Source of the DNA: Hymenobacter chitinivorans DSM 11115
Lineage (GTDB): Bacteria > Bacteroidota > Bacteroidia > Cytophagales > Hymenobacteraceae
DNA length: 64,000 nt
Assembly (NCBI RefSeq): GCF_002797555.1
Contig: NZ_PGFA01000001.1
Coordinates: 2,542,001-2,606,000 of the forward strand
Direction: 5' to 3'
A model generated the notes under the pieces. The model searched no databases. It had not been told where the DNA came from and saw only the letters and a program-made list of their open reading frames with translations. A program made the translations under genes and the position numbers. Shown piece by piece: positions 26,564 through 35,257 of the stretch (position 1 is its first letter; every line of letters begins with the position of its first letter).

Positions 26564-28438
26564 CTACTTGCTAAGTTCCAGTACCAGGGCGGTTTTGGCC
26601 GGCAGCTGCAGGGTCGTCAGGCTGGTCAGAGTTTCGCCGCTGAGCACGTTGCGAGCCTTGCTGAAGCCGCTGAGCCGCTCCGAAAACCGGGCCGTGGGCA
26701 GCGTGGCCGGCTTGTCGGTGGTATTGGAGGCTACCATCACGGCGCCCGAGGCGTCGTAACGGAAGTACACGTAGAGGCCATTTTCGGGCAGGTACTGCAT
26801 CAGCTTGCCCGAGTGCAGGGCCGGGTGGGTTTTGCGGTAGGCGGCCAGGGTCTTCACAAACTGGAAGGCCTCGTTTTCCTTGGCTGAGCGGCCAGCGGCG
26901 GTGAATTTGTCTTCTTTGTCGCCGGGCCAGCCGCCGGGAAAATCCTTGCGCACCTCGGCGTCGGTGGGGTCCTTAAAGTTTTTCATCAGGATTTCGGTGC
27001 CGTAGTACATGCTCGGAATGCCGCGGGTGGTGAGCAGCCAGGTCAGGCCCAGCTTATACCGGTCGAAATCCTCACCCACTTCCGACAGAAAGCGGTTGTG
27101 GTCGTGGTTGTCGATGAAGGTCACCAGCTTGGTCGGGTCCTGGTACACGGCGTCCTGGGCCAGGGCCTGGTACACGCGCTGGGCGGCATTGTCCCAGCCG
27201 GTGGCGGCGGGCGTGCCCACTTCCTTGAGGCCGGCCAGCATGGCGTTTTCCAGCACGAAATCGAGGCCACCGGGCTGGTTGGACTTGAAGGGAAAGTCAA
27301 TCTTGTTGCGCACGTAATAGGCCTGGTCCACCACATTGGTCACCGACGACTCGCCGAAGATGTGAATCCGGGGGTATTCGGCCAGCAGGGCCGCGTTGCA
27401 GCGGTTCATGAAGGGCTGGTCGTTGTACATGTAGGTATCGATGCGCCAGGCATCCACACCGAAGGTTTCCACCGACCAGATGGCGTGCTGAATCAGGAAG
27501 TTGGCCACGTAGGGATTCTGCTGGTTGAGGTCGGGCAGGAAGGGCACAAACCAGCCGTTGAGCGTCACGGCGCGGTCAATCTGGGCGGCGTGGGGGTCGG
27601 TAATGGGCTGCTGTCGGTAGCTGGTATTGGTGTAGGTGGGCCACTGGTGCACCCAGCTTTTCATGGGCAGGTCCTGGATAAACCAGTGGTTGTTGCCCAC
27701 GTGGTTGTATACCGCGTCCTGCACCACTTTGAGGCCGGCGGCGTGGGCCTGTTGCACGTAGCTTTTGTAGGCCGCGTTGCCGCCCAGGCGGCGGTCCACG
27801 GCGTAGTGGTCGGTGAAGCCGTAGCCGTGGTAGGCCGCGCGCATGGTATTGCCCTCGTTGGTCAGGCCCTGGTTGTTTTCGATGACGGGCGTAAACCAGA
27901 CGGCCGTCACGCCCAACTCCTTGAGGTAGCCAATGCGCTGAGCGGCGCCCTGCAAGTCGCCGCCGTGGCGGAAGAAAGGGTTGGCGCGGTCCATGTTCGG
28001 GTCGGCCATGTCGGCAAACTTGTCGTTGCCGGGGTCACCGTTGGCAAACCGGTCGGGCATGGCCAGGTAAATCAGGTCGGCCTGGGTTACGCCCTGGCCT
28101 TTGGGGCGGTTGTCGCGGGCCAGCAACTCCCACTTCTGCGTCACGGTCTGGGCGCCTTTTTTGCCGATAATGCGCACCGTGCCGGGCTGGGCCGCGGCGC
28201 TGATAGTCAGGTCCAGAAAAGCGTAGTTGGGGTTTTCTACCGTGCTAGCCTTCAGCAGCTTCACCCCCGGATAGGTAATGGAGTAGGTGAGCGTGCCGGC
28301 CTGGGGACCGTAGATGAGCAGCTGCACCGAGCCGTTTTTCATGCCCGTCCACCAGTTGGTCGGGTTGACGCGGGTGATGGACTGGGCCGGCGCCAGCAGC
28401 GGGACGAGCAGCAGGGCCAGCAGGAGAAGTCGTTTCAT
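26564..28438 (-). CDS. Secreted GH13 alpha-amylase (neopullulanase/cyclomaltodextrinase-like, SusA-like)
   Basis: A 624-residue glycoside hydrolase with a signal peptide (residues 1-18, M-K-R-L-L-L-L-A). An N-terminal Ig-like cyclomaltodextrinase domain precedes the (beta/alpha)8 barrel. The four GH13 regions are visible: D-A-V-Y-N-H-V-G-N-N-H; G-V-D-A-W-R-I-D-T (nucleophile Asp near residue 332); I-F-G-E-S-S (acid/base Glu near 362); and F-I-D-N-H-D (near 442). The C-terminus is a beta-sandwich. It should hydrolyse alpha-1,4-linked glucans or cyclodextrins in the periplasm. No SusC/D pair is adjacent, but a sugar transporter of FucP type lies about 3 kb further on. Confidence 0.93.
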   Translation of the reverse strand: MKRLLLLALLLVPLLAPAQSITRVNPTNWWTGMKNGSVQLLIYGPQAGTLTYSITYPGVKLLKASTVENPNYAFLDLTISAAAQPGTVRIIGKKGAQTVTQKWELLARDNRPKGQGVTQADLIYLAMPDRFANGDPGNDKFADMADPNMDRANPFFRHGGDLQGAAQRIGYLKELGVTAVWFTPVIENNQGLTNEGNTMRAAYHGYGFTDHYAVDRRLGGNAAYKSYVQQAHAAGLKVVQDAVYNHVGNNHWFIQDLPMKSWVHQWPTYTNTSYRQQPITDPHAAQIDRAVTLNGWFVPFLPDLNQQNPYVANFLIQHAIWSVETFGVDAWRIDTYMYNDQPFMNRCNAALLAEYPRIHIFGESSVTNVVDQAYYVRNKIDFPFKSNQPGGLDFVLENAMLAGLKEVGTPAATGWDNAAQRVYQALAQDAVYQDPTKLVTFIDNHDHNRFLSEVGEDFDRYKLGLTWLLTTRGIPSMYYGTEILMKNFKDPTDAEVRKDFPGGWPGDKEDKFTAAGRSAKENEAFQFVKTLAAYRKTHPALHSGKLMQYLPENGLYVYFRYDASGAVMVASNTTDKPATLPTARFSERLSGFSKARNVLSGETLTSLTTLQLPAKTALVLELSK

Positions 28439-28465
28439 GCGGGAGAGGTGGGGTTGGGGAGTAGC

Positions 28466-28561
28466 ATTTCACGCAGGGCCTCGCGGTGGTTTTTGCAGAG
28501 TTTCGCAGTGGACGACCACCCCGAGGCCCTGCGCCTACCACTGCGAAACCCTGCGTGAAAT
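28466..28561. repeat. Intergenic repeat with interleaved inverted arms
   Basis: Three pairs of complementary arms lie within 96 bp: 28466-28478 with 28549-28561 (13 bp perfect), 28472-28490 with 28515-28533 (19 bp, one mismatch), and 28501-28511 with 28538-28548 (11 bp perfect). The second and third pairs interleave, so they cannot both form in a simple hairpin; the first overlaps the second. It lies between the amylase and dehydrogenase genes. Confidence 0.75.
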
Positions 28562-28580
28562 ATATCTATTCCCTACCAGC

Positions 28581-29441
28581 TTACGCCCGCTCCAGGTGCT
28601 TAAGGACGGCTATTACATCCTCCTCGCCCAGGGCGGGTTCCGCCTGCTGAAAGGTCTGGACCACTGTTTCGGCCAGGGGCGTGGCTAAGCCTTCGGCCTG
28701 GGCCAGGCGCAAATCCTTGGCCAGCAGCTTCAGGGCAAAGGCCGCCTGGTAGTTATCGGCCAGCACGGCTTCGCCTTTGAGCTTGATAAAGGTGCTGCCC
28801 AGGGCGCTGTTGGCAATCAGGGTCAGCAAATCGTCGGCTTGCAGCTGGTGCTGGCGGGCAAAGAGCAGGGCTTCGGCCAAGCCCTGGGCCTGAAAGCCGA
28901 GCAGCGTGTTCATGGCCAGCTTGGCCAGGTTGCCGTGGCCGGTGGGGCCCAGGTGCTGCGCCAGCTTGCCCAGGTGCTCGAACAGGGGCTGGGCCCGCGC
29001 AAAGCCGGCTTCTTCCCCGCCCACCATAATCACCAGCTGGCCCGACTCGGCCTGCCTGACGCTGCCCGACACCGGGGCGTCGAGGTAGGTATGACCCTGG
29101 GCCTGACTCAGGGCGGCCAGCTCCCGGCTCACCCCCGGCGAGACGGTACTCATGTTGATGAGCAGCTTCTTGGGGCCTGCCCCCTGTAGCAGCCCTTCGG
29201 GCCCGGTAAATAGCTCCCGCACCGCCTGGTCGTCGGAAACCATCAAAAAGACGACTTCCGCTGCGGTCAGTAAAGCGGCCGGGGAAGCGGCCACGGTAGC
29301 CCCGGCCTCGCGCAGGGCAACAGCTTTTTCCGGGCTGCGGTTATAGACGGCAACCGGGTAGCCCGCACTCAGCAGGCGGCGCGACATGGGCGTGCCCATA
29401 TTGCCTAGCCCAATCCAACCAATAGTGGTTACTGCACTCAT
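28581..29441 (-). CDS. NAD(P)-dependent oxidoreductase, 3-hydroxyisobutyrate dehydrogenase family
   Basis: A 286-residue beta-hydroxyacid dehydrogenase. The Rossmann motif G-L-G-N-M-G is at residues 11-16, the substrate loop D-A-P-V-S-G-S at 121-127, and the catalytic Lys 174 in G-N-L-A-K-L-A-M-N. The Asn-Arg pair after strand 2 (V-Y-N-R-S) fits NADP(H) rather than NAD. Family members reduce or oxidise 3-hydroxyisobutyrate, tartronate semialdehyde or glyoxylate; the substrate cannot be assigned. Cytoplasmic, normal length, stand-alone gene. Confidence 0.9.
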   Translation of the reverse strand: MSAVTTIGWIGLGNMGTPMSRRLLSAGYPVAVYNRSPEKAVALREAGATVAASPAALLTAAEVVFLMVSDDQAVRELFTGPEGLLQGAGPKKLLINMSTVSPGVSRELAALSQAQGHTYLDAPVSGSVRQAESGQLVIMVGGEEAGFARAQPLFEHLGKLAQHLGPTGHGNLAKLAMNTLLGFQAQGLAEALLFARQHQLQADDLLTLIANSALGSTFIKLKGEAVLADNYQAAFALKLLAKDLRLAQAEGLATPLAETVVQTFQQAEPALGEEDVIAVLKHLERA

Positions 29442-29515
29442 TGTACTCTAGGTTCTGAAAATGATAAAACAGGTGTGCTATCCTATACCGGCCCGCGGCA
29501 GATTGGTTATGCACC

Positions 29516-29677
29516 CTGTCCTCCTGAGCGCCGTGCAGGACCACCCTCCCCTACTTCCACCGAAGCTTAGGCCCACGCAAAGAAGCCCCTTACCACTGGC
29601 GTGGTAAAGGGCTTAGGGCAGTGAAGAACGTTTATCAGAACCTGAAGGAAGGTCCTGCACGGCGTTCAGGAAGACAG
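29516..29677. repeat. Palindromic intergenic repeat element (copy B)
   Basis: Outer arms 29516-29542 and 29651-29677 pair in 25 of 27 positions. Inside is a strong hairpin (29583-29614) AAGCCCcTTACCAC / GTGGTAAAGGGCTT that doubles as a terminator-like structure. Copy A shares the inner AAGCCC...GGGCTT motif and the plan, although the outer arm sequence differs. Confidence 0.65.
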
Positions 29678-29714
29678 AGGAAGCATGACCGCCGGCAAGG
29701 TTACAAGCAGCCCC

Positions 29715-30902
29715 CTACTCCGGCTTCGAAACCTTGCGCGTGCCCTGGTAAAGCTCGTACTTGAGCAAACGGCAGTCGATGGGGCCGTTGAACAAGGGAA
29801 TGCGGCGGGAGGCCTTCAGCCCCACCCGCTTGGCCGCTTCCAGGTTGCCGGTAAACAAATACGCGTCGTAGCCCTGAAAACCGGTTTTGAGCGTGTCACC
29901 GATGGTTTTGTACAGGGCTTCCATCTGGGCCTCCTCCCCGATTCGCTCCCCGTAGGGCGGGTTGGACACCACGATACCGGCTGGCTCGTTTTTCGGGGCC
30001 TGGGCGTCTTTCACGTCGCGCACCCCGAGGCGGATGTAGTCTTCCAAATCAGCGGCGGCCACGTTTTCGCGGGCCAGCTCGATGTACTCGCGCGACAAAT
30101 CGGAGCCGGCAATGTAGGCCTGGGGCTCCTCAATGCGGGCGCTGCGGGCGTCCATCACCACCGAGTCCCAGAGTTGCTGGTCGAAGTCGGCCCAGTTCTG
30201 GAAGCTGAACTTGCCCTGGTGATACAAGCCGGGAGCAATGCGCTGGGCAATGAGGGCGGCCTCGGTGAGCAGGGTACCCGAGCCGCACATGGGGTCGATG
30301 AAGGGCTTTTTGCCGTCCCAGCCGGTGAGCAAAATGATACCGGCGGCCAGGGCCTCGTTGAGCGGGGCCACGTTGGTATTTTGGCGGTAGCCGCGGCGGT
30401 GCAGCGAGTCGCCGCTGGCGTCGAGGCTGAGCACCACGTCGTTTTCAATCATGTGCAGGTGCAGCCGGATGTCGGGGTTCTTGACGTCCACGCTGGGCCT
30501 CGAGCCGGTGCGGTTGCGAAACTGGTCCACAATGGCATCCTTGGTAAGCTGGGCCACATATAAGGAGTGCTCAAACGAGGACTTGTTGACCACGGCCGTA
30601 ATGGCGAAGGTCTGGTCGGGGCGAATAAACTCCGGCCACTCGATGCGGCTTACTTCGCGGTAGAGGGCTTTTTCGTCGCGGGCGTAGAAGCCGGCAAAGG
30701 GCTTGAGGATGCGCACGGCGGTGCGGCACCAGAGGTTGGCCTCGTAGAGCAGCTGCTTGGTGCCGGTAAATTCAATGGCCCGCTGCCCCACTTTCTCGAT
30801 TTTGGCGCCCAGGTCCCGCAGCTCCTGGGCCAGGATTTCTTCCAGGCCAAATTGGGTGGTGGCCGTCATATAAAAAGTGGCGTCGCGGCGGTTTTCGGAC
30901 AT
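29715..30902 (-). CDS. THUMP-domain class I SAM-dependent RNA methyltransferase (RlmL-N/YpsC-like)
   Basis: A 395-residue protein. The N-terminal THUMP domain (about residues 50-165) binds RNA. The methyltransferase domain has D-P-M-C-G-S-G-T-L-L near residue 200 and S-N-P-P-Y-G-E-R-I-G near 312, the N-P-P-Y motif of N2-guanine or N6-adenine methyltransferases. This matches the family of the N-terminal half of E. coli RlmL (23S rRNA m2G2445). A near-consensus -7 element GACCTTTG (minus strand, 30941-30934) lies about 35 bp upstream of the start. Confidence 0.9.
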   Translation of the reverse strand: MSENRRDATFYMTATTQFGLEEILAQELRDLGAKIEKVGQRAIEFTGTKQLLYEANLWCRTAVRILKPFAGFYARDEKALYREVSRIEWPEFIRPDQTFAITAVVNKSSFEHSLYVAQLTKDAIVDQFRNRTGSRPSVDVKNPDIRLHLHMIENDVVLSLDASGDSLHRRGYRQNTNVAPLNEALAAGIILLTGWDGKKPFIDPMCGSGTLLTEAALIAQRIAPGLYHQGKFSFQNWADFDQQLWDSVVMDARSARIEEPQAYIAGSDLSREYIELARENVAAADLEDYIRLGVRDVKDAQAPKNEPAGIVVSNPPYGERIGEEAQMEALYKTIGDTLKTGFQGYDAYLFTGNLEAAKRVGLKASRRIPLFNGPIDCRLLKYELYQGTRKVSKPE

Positions 30903-31391
30903 AAGGCGGGAGGCTAAGGAAAATGGAGAGCGGCAAAGGTCGGAGTTTTTGCCCGGCCGGCCTCTACCCCGGGCTGGCGGGTGGGTTATGGCTGCCTACC
31001 ACGTACCGCTCCTTCCCCAGCCCTTCTAGTCCCTTAGCCCCGGAAAACCAAAATCCCCCGGCGTTGCAGCCCCGGGGGAAGCTCAGAACCGAAATCCGAC
31101 CGGCCGCTCACCTTCGCCCACCCGGATTTCCGCCGCAAAAGTAACGCGCCGCCATTACGGCTACATGACCGGCGAATTACCGTTTTGTAGCCGCCCGCCC
31201 TGATTAGCATGCCGTGAAGAATACGCCGCCGCATTACCGGCACGCAGCCGTGGGCAACGCCACCCTTGCCCAGGAGTTGGCCCTGATTCTGCGGCATTGC
31301 AGTAGGCTCAGAAGCTCGGGAGGAGGTACGGACGAGGCGCTTCGCGTGAATTCTTATCTTTAAGGCCCAACTATCTCCCTATCCCGCCTGC
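30903..31391. other. Divergent intergenic region
   Basis: A 489-bp spacer between the methyltransferase (leftward) and sugar transporter (rightward). It holds a CAAAAGTA at 31136-31143 (a perfect leftward TAnnTTTG), a near-consensus TATCTTTA for the transporter at 31355-31362, and an inverted repeat GGCTACA/TGTAGCC (31157-31194). I recognise no gene or riboswitch in it. Confidence 0.4.
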
Positions 31392-32795
31392 ATGGCCGCT
31401 CCCGTTTCTTCCTCCCCCGTTTCTGCCAGCACCACGCCCGCCCGCTCCTATGCCGGGCCTATGCTGCTGATGACCACCCTGTTTTTCCTCTTCGGGGCCG
31501 TCACCAACTTCAACGACGTGCTCATGCCCTACCTCAAGGACGTGTGCCAGCTCACCGACTTCCAGTCGACGGCCGTGCAGTTTGCCTTCTTTGGGGCCTA
31601 CTTCCTGATGTCGTTGCCGGCCGGCATTGTGCTGGAGAAAATCGGCTTTAAGCGGGGTATCGTGCTAGGCTTGCTGGTCATGGCCGCCGGGGCGCTGCTA
31701 TTTGTGCCGGCCGCCAACTCCCGCACGTTCGGCCTGTTTTTGCTGGCCCTGAGCTTGTTGGGCGCCGGCGTTACGCTGCTGCAGGTGGCCGCCAACCCCT
31801 ACGTGAGCGTGCTGGGGCCGGCCCGCACGGCCGCTAGCCGGGTCAGCATCGTGGGCGTGGCCAACGGGCTGGGTGGCACCATTTCCCCCCTGATTGGCGG
31901 CCTGATTTTGTTCGGCGGCTCGGCCGTGCTCAAGGCCCAGCTGGCGGCCCTGCCCCTGGAGCAGCGCCTCACCCAGGAGGCCACCCTGGTCAAGCCCCTG
32001 TACCTGGGTCTGGCGGTATTTCTGGCGGTGCTGGCTACCCTGTTTTTCCTGGTGCGCCTGCCCGAAATTGAAAGCATCCCGGCCGAGCAGGAAGCGGCCC
32101 TGGCGGCCGAAGCCGGCACCACCGGCCGCCGCTCCGCCCTCGACTACAGCCACCTAGTACTGGGTATCGGCGCCATTTTTATGTACGTGGGCGTGGAAGT
32201 TGGCATCGGCTCCTTCCTCATTCGCTACGGCGAAAGCCAGGGCATCAGCCAGCTCAGCGGCTTCACCCAGCAGCTGGTGCGGGGCCTGAGCGTGGCCACG
32301 GGCTGGGCCGCCGCCCTCTTTGGCCACTCCCCCGAGCCCATCGACACCAATACGGGCTTTACCAAGGCCGTGGGCGCAGTGCTCGTGTCCTCGTACTGGT
32401 TTGGCCTGATGGTGGGCCGCATTATCGGCATTCCGCTGCTCACCCGCTTCAACGCCCGCAAACTGCTGGTGGGCGTGTGCGCGGCCGGTACCTTGTTCGT
32501 GCTAGCCTCCCTGCTGAGCCGCGGCGAAACGGCCCTGTGGCTGGTGGTGCTCTGCGGGCTGTGCAACTCCATTATCTGGCCCGTGGTGTTTCCGCTGGCC
32601 ATTACCGGCCTGGGCCGCTTCACCAAGCAGGGCTCGTCCTACCTGATTATGGCCATCGTGGGTGGGGCTATTATTCCGCCCCTCATGGGCTGGATAGCCA
32701 CCAACGGCGGTGGGCTGCGGGTGGCCTTCGTGCTGCCGGCGCTGTGCTACGCCTACCTGCTGTTCTACAGCCTGCGCGGCTACCGGGTGCGGTAG
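31392..32795 (+). CDS. MFS sugar transporter, FucP/glucose-galactose family
   Basis: A 467-residue inner-membrane protein with twelve predicted helices. The first helix pair reads F-F-L-F-G-A-V-T-N-F-N-D-V-L-M-P, and residues around 50-70 (F-Q-S-T-A-V-Q-F-A-F-F-G-A-Y-F) match the FHS (fucose:H+ symporter) family, which carries L-fucose, glucose or galactose with protons. The central cytoplasmic loop (about residues 215-250) is Glu/Ala-rich. It may take up sugars released by the upstream amylase, but it stands in its own transcription unit and the substrate is inference. A terminator follows. Confidence 0.9.
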   Translation: MAAPVSSSPVSASTTPARSYAGPMLLMTTLFFLFGAVTNFNDVLMPYLKDVCQLTDFQSTAVQFAFFGAYFLMSLPAGIVLEKIGFKRGIVLGLLVMAAGALLFVPAANSRTFGLFLLALSLLGAGVTLLQVAANPYVSVLGPARTAASRVSIVGVANGLGGTISPLIGGLILFGGSAVLKAQLAALPLEQRLTQEATLVKPLYLGLAVFLAVLATLFFLVRLPEIESIPAEQEAALAAEAGTTGRRSALDYSHLVLGIGAIFMYVGVEVGIGSFLIRYGESQGISQLSGFTQQLVRGLSVATGWAAALFGHSPEPIDTNTGFTKAVGAVLVSSYWFGLMVGRIIGIPLLTRFNARKLLVGVCAAGTLFVLASLLSRGETALWLVVLCGLCNSIIWPVVFPLAITGLGRFTKQGSSYLIMAIVGGAIIPPLMGWIATNGGGLRVAFVLPALCYAYLLFYSLRGYRVR

Positions 32796-32815
32796 GCCGC
32801 CCGACTTTTTCTGGT

Positions 32816-32845
32816 AAAGCCCGACGGTCCGCCGCCGGGCTTTTT
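32816..32845 (+). terminator. Terminator after the sugar transporter
   Basis: AAAGCCCG and CGGGCTTT arms with a partly paired centre are followed by TTTTTT, 20 bp past the transporter stop. Confidence 0.75.
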
Positions 32846-32884
32846 TGCTTTTACGGCCCGGGGCCGGCTTCTGCATTAAGCCAT

Positions 32885-32919
32885 TTGCTGCGCCCAGAAC
32901 GGGCAAACATCTACCTTTG
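32885..32919 (+). promoter_or_regulatory. Promoter for murB
   Basis: TACCTTTG (32912-32919), an exact -7 element, lies 27 bp before the murB start at 32947. A TTG at 32885-32887 is 24 bp upstream of it, slightly wide. Confidence 0.55.
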
Positions 32920-32946
32920 CCGAAATCTTACCTTTCCCGCTTTACC

Positions 32947-33981
32947 ATGGCTTCGGCTCCCGTTTTAGAACACCACGTTTCCCTGCTTCCTTATAACACC
33001 TTCGGCATCGACGCCCGGGCCCGCCTGTTTGCCCGCTTCCAGAGTGTGGACGAGCTGCGCGCCCTGCTGGCTCTGCCCGAGGTGCAGCAAAGTGAAAAGC
33101 TGGTGCTCGGGGGCGGCTCCAACCTGCTCTTCACCCAGGATTTCGACGGCGTGGTGCTCAAAAATGAAATAACCGGCCTCGCCATCATTGCCCAGGACGA
33201 AGCTCAGGATACGGCCCTGGTGCGGGCCGGGGCCGGCGAGTCGTGGCACGGGCTGGTGCAGTACGCCCTGAGCCAGAACCTGAGCGGTATCGAAAACCTG
33301 TCGTTGATTCCGGGCACGGTGGGCGCGGCTCCCCTGCAGAACATCGGGGCCTACGGCGCCGAGCTCAAAGACACCTTCGACCACCTCGAAGCCGTCGAAA
33401 TCAGCACCGGGCAGCTGCGCACTTTCACCCACGAGCAGTGCGGCTTCGGCTACCGCGAAAGTGTGTTCAAGGGGCCCCTGCGCAATCAGTATATCGTGAC
33501 GGGCGTGGTCCTGCAGCTGCGGCGCCGGCACCAGCTCAACGTCAGCTACGGGGCCATCAGCACCACGCTGGCCGACATGGGCATCGAAGCCGACCCCACG
33601 CCCCACGACGTGAGCGAGGCCGTGATTCAGATCCGGCGCAGCAAGCTGCCCGACCCGGCCCAGATTGGCAACGCGGGCAGCTTTTTCAAGAACCCGGAAA
33701 TATCCCAGGCCAAGTACGACGAGCTCAAAAGCCAGTACGCCGACCTGCCCGGCTACCCCGTGCCCGGCGGCGTGAAAGTGCCCGCGGCCTGGCTTATCGA
33801 GCAGTGCGGCTGGAAAGGGCGCCGCTTCGGGGCCCACGGCGTGCACGACCGGCAGGCCCTGGTGCTCGTCAACCACGGCGGGGCCCAGGGCAGCGCCATC
33901 CGGGACCTGGCCCACGAAATCATTGCCTCGGTGCGGGAGAAATTTGGCATCGAGCTGCACCCCGAAGTTAACATTCTGTAA
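32947..33981 (+). CDS. murB: UDP-N-acetylmuramate dehydrogenase
   Basis: A 344-residue FAD enzyme that reduces UDP-GlcNAc-enolpyruvate to UDP-MurNAc in peptidoglycan synthesis. The FAD-binding part has G-G-G-S-N-L-L-F and I-P-G-T-V-G-A-A-P-L-Q-N-I-G-A-Y-G-A-E. The active site is G-N-A-G-S-F-F-K-N-P (Ser near residue 245), and the acid is Glu 340 in H-P-E-V-N-I-L at the C-terminus. Length and the F-G-Y-R-E-S-V-F-K loop fit type I MurB (E. coli type). ATG 32947 gives the normal start. It is a single gene. Confidence 0.96.
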   Translation: MASAPVLEHHVSLLPYNTFGIDARARLFARFQSVDELRALLALPEVQQSEKLVLGGGSNLLFTQDFDGVVLKNEITGLAIIAQDEAQDTALVRAGAGESWHGLVQYALSQNLSGIENLSLIPGTVGAAPLQNIGAYGAELKDTFDHLEAVEISTGQLRTFTHEQCGFGYRESVFKGPLRNQYIVTGVVLQLRRRHQLNVSYGAISTTLADMGIEADPTPHDVSEAVIQIRRSKLPDPAQIGNAGSFFKNPEISQAKYDELKSQYADLPGYPVPGGVKVPAAWLIEQCGWKGRRFGAHGVHDRQALVLVNHGGAQGSAIRDLAHEIIASVREKFGIELHPEVNIL

Positions 33982-34137
33982 AGCCGGGCGGTATTTGCGC
34001 TTTATAGCGAATGCTGGCAAGAAATACCCCGCTTTTATGCCAAGTCGACAATACAATTAGGCTGGAAATAAGCATATTTGTATTTCCGACACTGTTCGTT
34101 CTGGTTTCCTCCCAACCACTTATTGCTTTTTAGCTTG

Positions 34138-35121
34138 ATGAAAACTGTTAGTCTCCTCACGCTGCTGCTCGGTAGCGCCACCTGCGTGTGCGCCCAAGCT
34201 CCCGTAACCCTGCTGGCGGCCCGCGCGGCCGGTCCGGGTGCTACCGTCACGATTCGGGGCACCGTGAGCAATGGCCCCGAGCTCGGCGGCCTACGCTACG
34301 TGCAAGACAAAGACGCCGGCCTGGCGGCGTACTCCCTCAACGCTCCCGGTTTCTCCTCCCTGGTGCTGGGCGACAGTGTAGAGCTGCGCGGCACCTTGAA
34401 AAATTACAATGGCCTGCTGGAAATGGACCCGATTAGCTCGGTGAAAGTACTGGCCAAAAACCGCCGCCTGATTGTGGCCGAAGTGCCCGCCGCGGACCTG
34501 ACCAAAGTCTTTGCCGAAGCCTACGAAGGTCGCCTGGTGAAGCTCAAGGGCGTGAACACCATTACGACCCTAAACGGCTCCCCGCTGGCGGCTATGAACG
34601 CCAACAGCAACTACCTCATCAACGGGCAAAAAGGCGCCCAGATCCGCATCAACAGCGCCTCCAACGGCGACGCCGGCCTGGTGGGCAAACCCGTTCCCAC
34701 CGGCGACTTCGACCTAGTGGGCGTAGTAAGCCAGTTTGCGCCCTCCGGTACCGGCGGCTACCAGGTGCTGCCCCGCCTCTACACCGACTTCGTGCTCGGC
34801 GGCGGCCTGCCCAATATTACCGGGGAGCCCGTGCCCACGGAAATGAGCCGCACCGGCTTCACGGTGAGCTTCACGACCCAGAACCCCGGCGACACCCGCG
34901 TGGAATACGGCAAAACTTCGGCCCTGGGCACGGTGGTAGCCAACGCCACCCAAACCACCAAGCACAACATTGCCCTGACCGACCTGCAACCCGGCACGGT
35001 GTACTACGTGAAGGTGACGTCGACCAACGCGGTGGGCAAGTCGGAGTCGCCGGCCGTGCCCATGATTACCGACACCAAGAAGCGCGCTACGACCCGCACC
35101 CGCACCGACGGAGCCGAGTAG
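34138..35121 (+). CDS. Exported OB-fold/fibronectin III protein, truncated paralogue of the HKD protein
   Basis: A 327-residue protein with a signal peptide ending V-C-A-Q. Residues about 25-210 match the N-terminus of the next gene almost throughout (G-T-V-S-N-G-x-E-L-G, R-Y-V-Q-D-K, L-K-N-Y-N-G-L-L-E-M-D-P), resembling a DUF5689/YhcR-like OB-fold. A fibronectin type III domain follows (about 225-305). It then stops with a short basic tail and lacks both the phospholipase-D domain and the T9SS sorting domain of its neighbour. It may be an accessory or inhibitor protein, or a degraded copy; neither is shown. The two genes are 136 bp apart in the same direction. Confidence 0.75.
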   Translation: MKTVSLLTLLLGSATCVCAQAPVTLLAARAAGPGATVTIRGTVSNGPELGGLRYVQDKDAGLAAYSLNAPGFSSLVLGDSVELRGTLKNYNGLLEMDPISSVKVLAKNRRLIVAEVPAADLTKVFAEAYEGRLVKLKGVNTITTLNGSPLAAMNANSNYLINGQKGAQIRINSASNGDAGLVGKPVPTGDFDLVGVVSQFAPSGTGGYQVLPRLYTDFVLGGGLPNITGEPVPTEMSRTGFTVSFTTQNPGDTRVEYGKTSALGTVVANATQTTKHNIALTDLQPGTVYYVKVTSTNAVGKSESPAVPMITDTKKRATTRTRTDGAE

Positions 35122-35257
35122 CCCCGCCCGGAACTTATCCGCACCAGCCCTGCTTTCATGGTACTTTCATGATGAGCGCCTTCTCTTTACCGCTTGGTAA
35201 TCAGGAGGCTGATTGTCCCTGCTTTTTCATTCCCACTTGTTGCCCTAACCCTATTTC

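Noticed and set aside
31034..31297. Short minus-strand frame upstream of the RNA methyltransferase.
   Set aside because: Arg/Gly-rich and without homology I can recognise; more likely leader or spacer.
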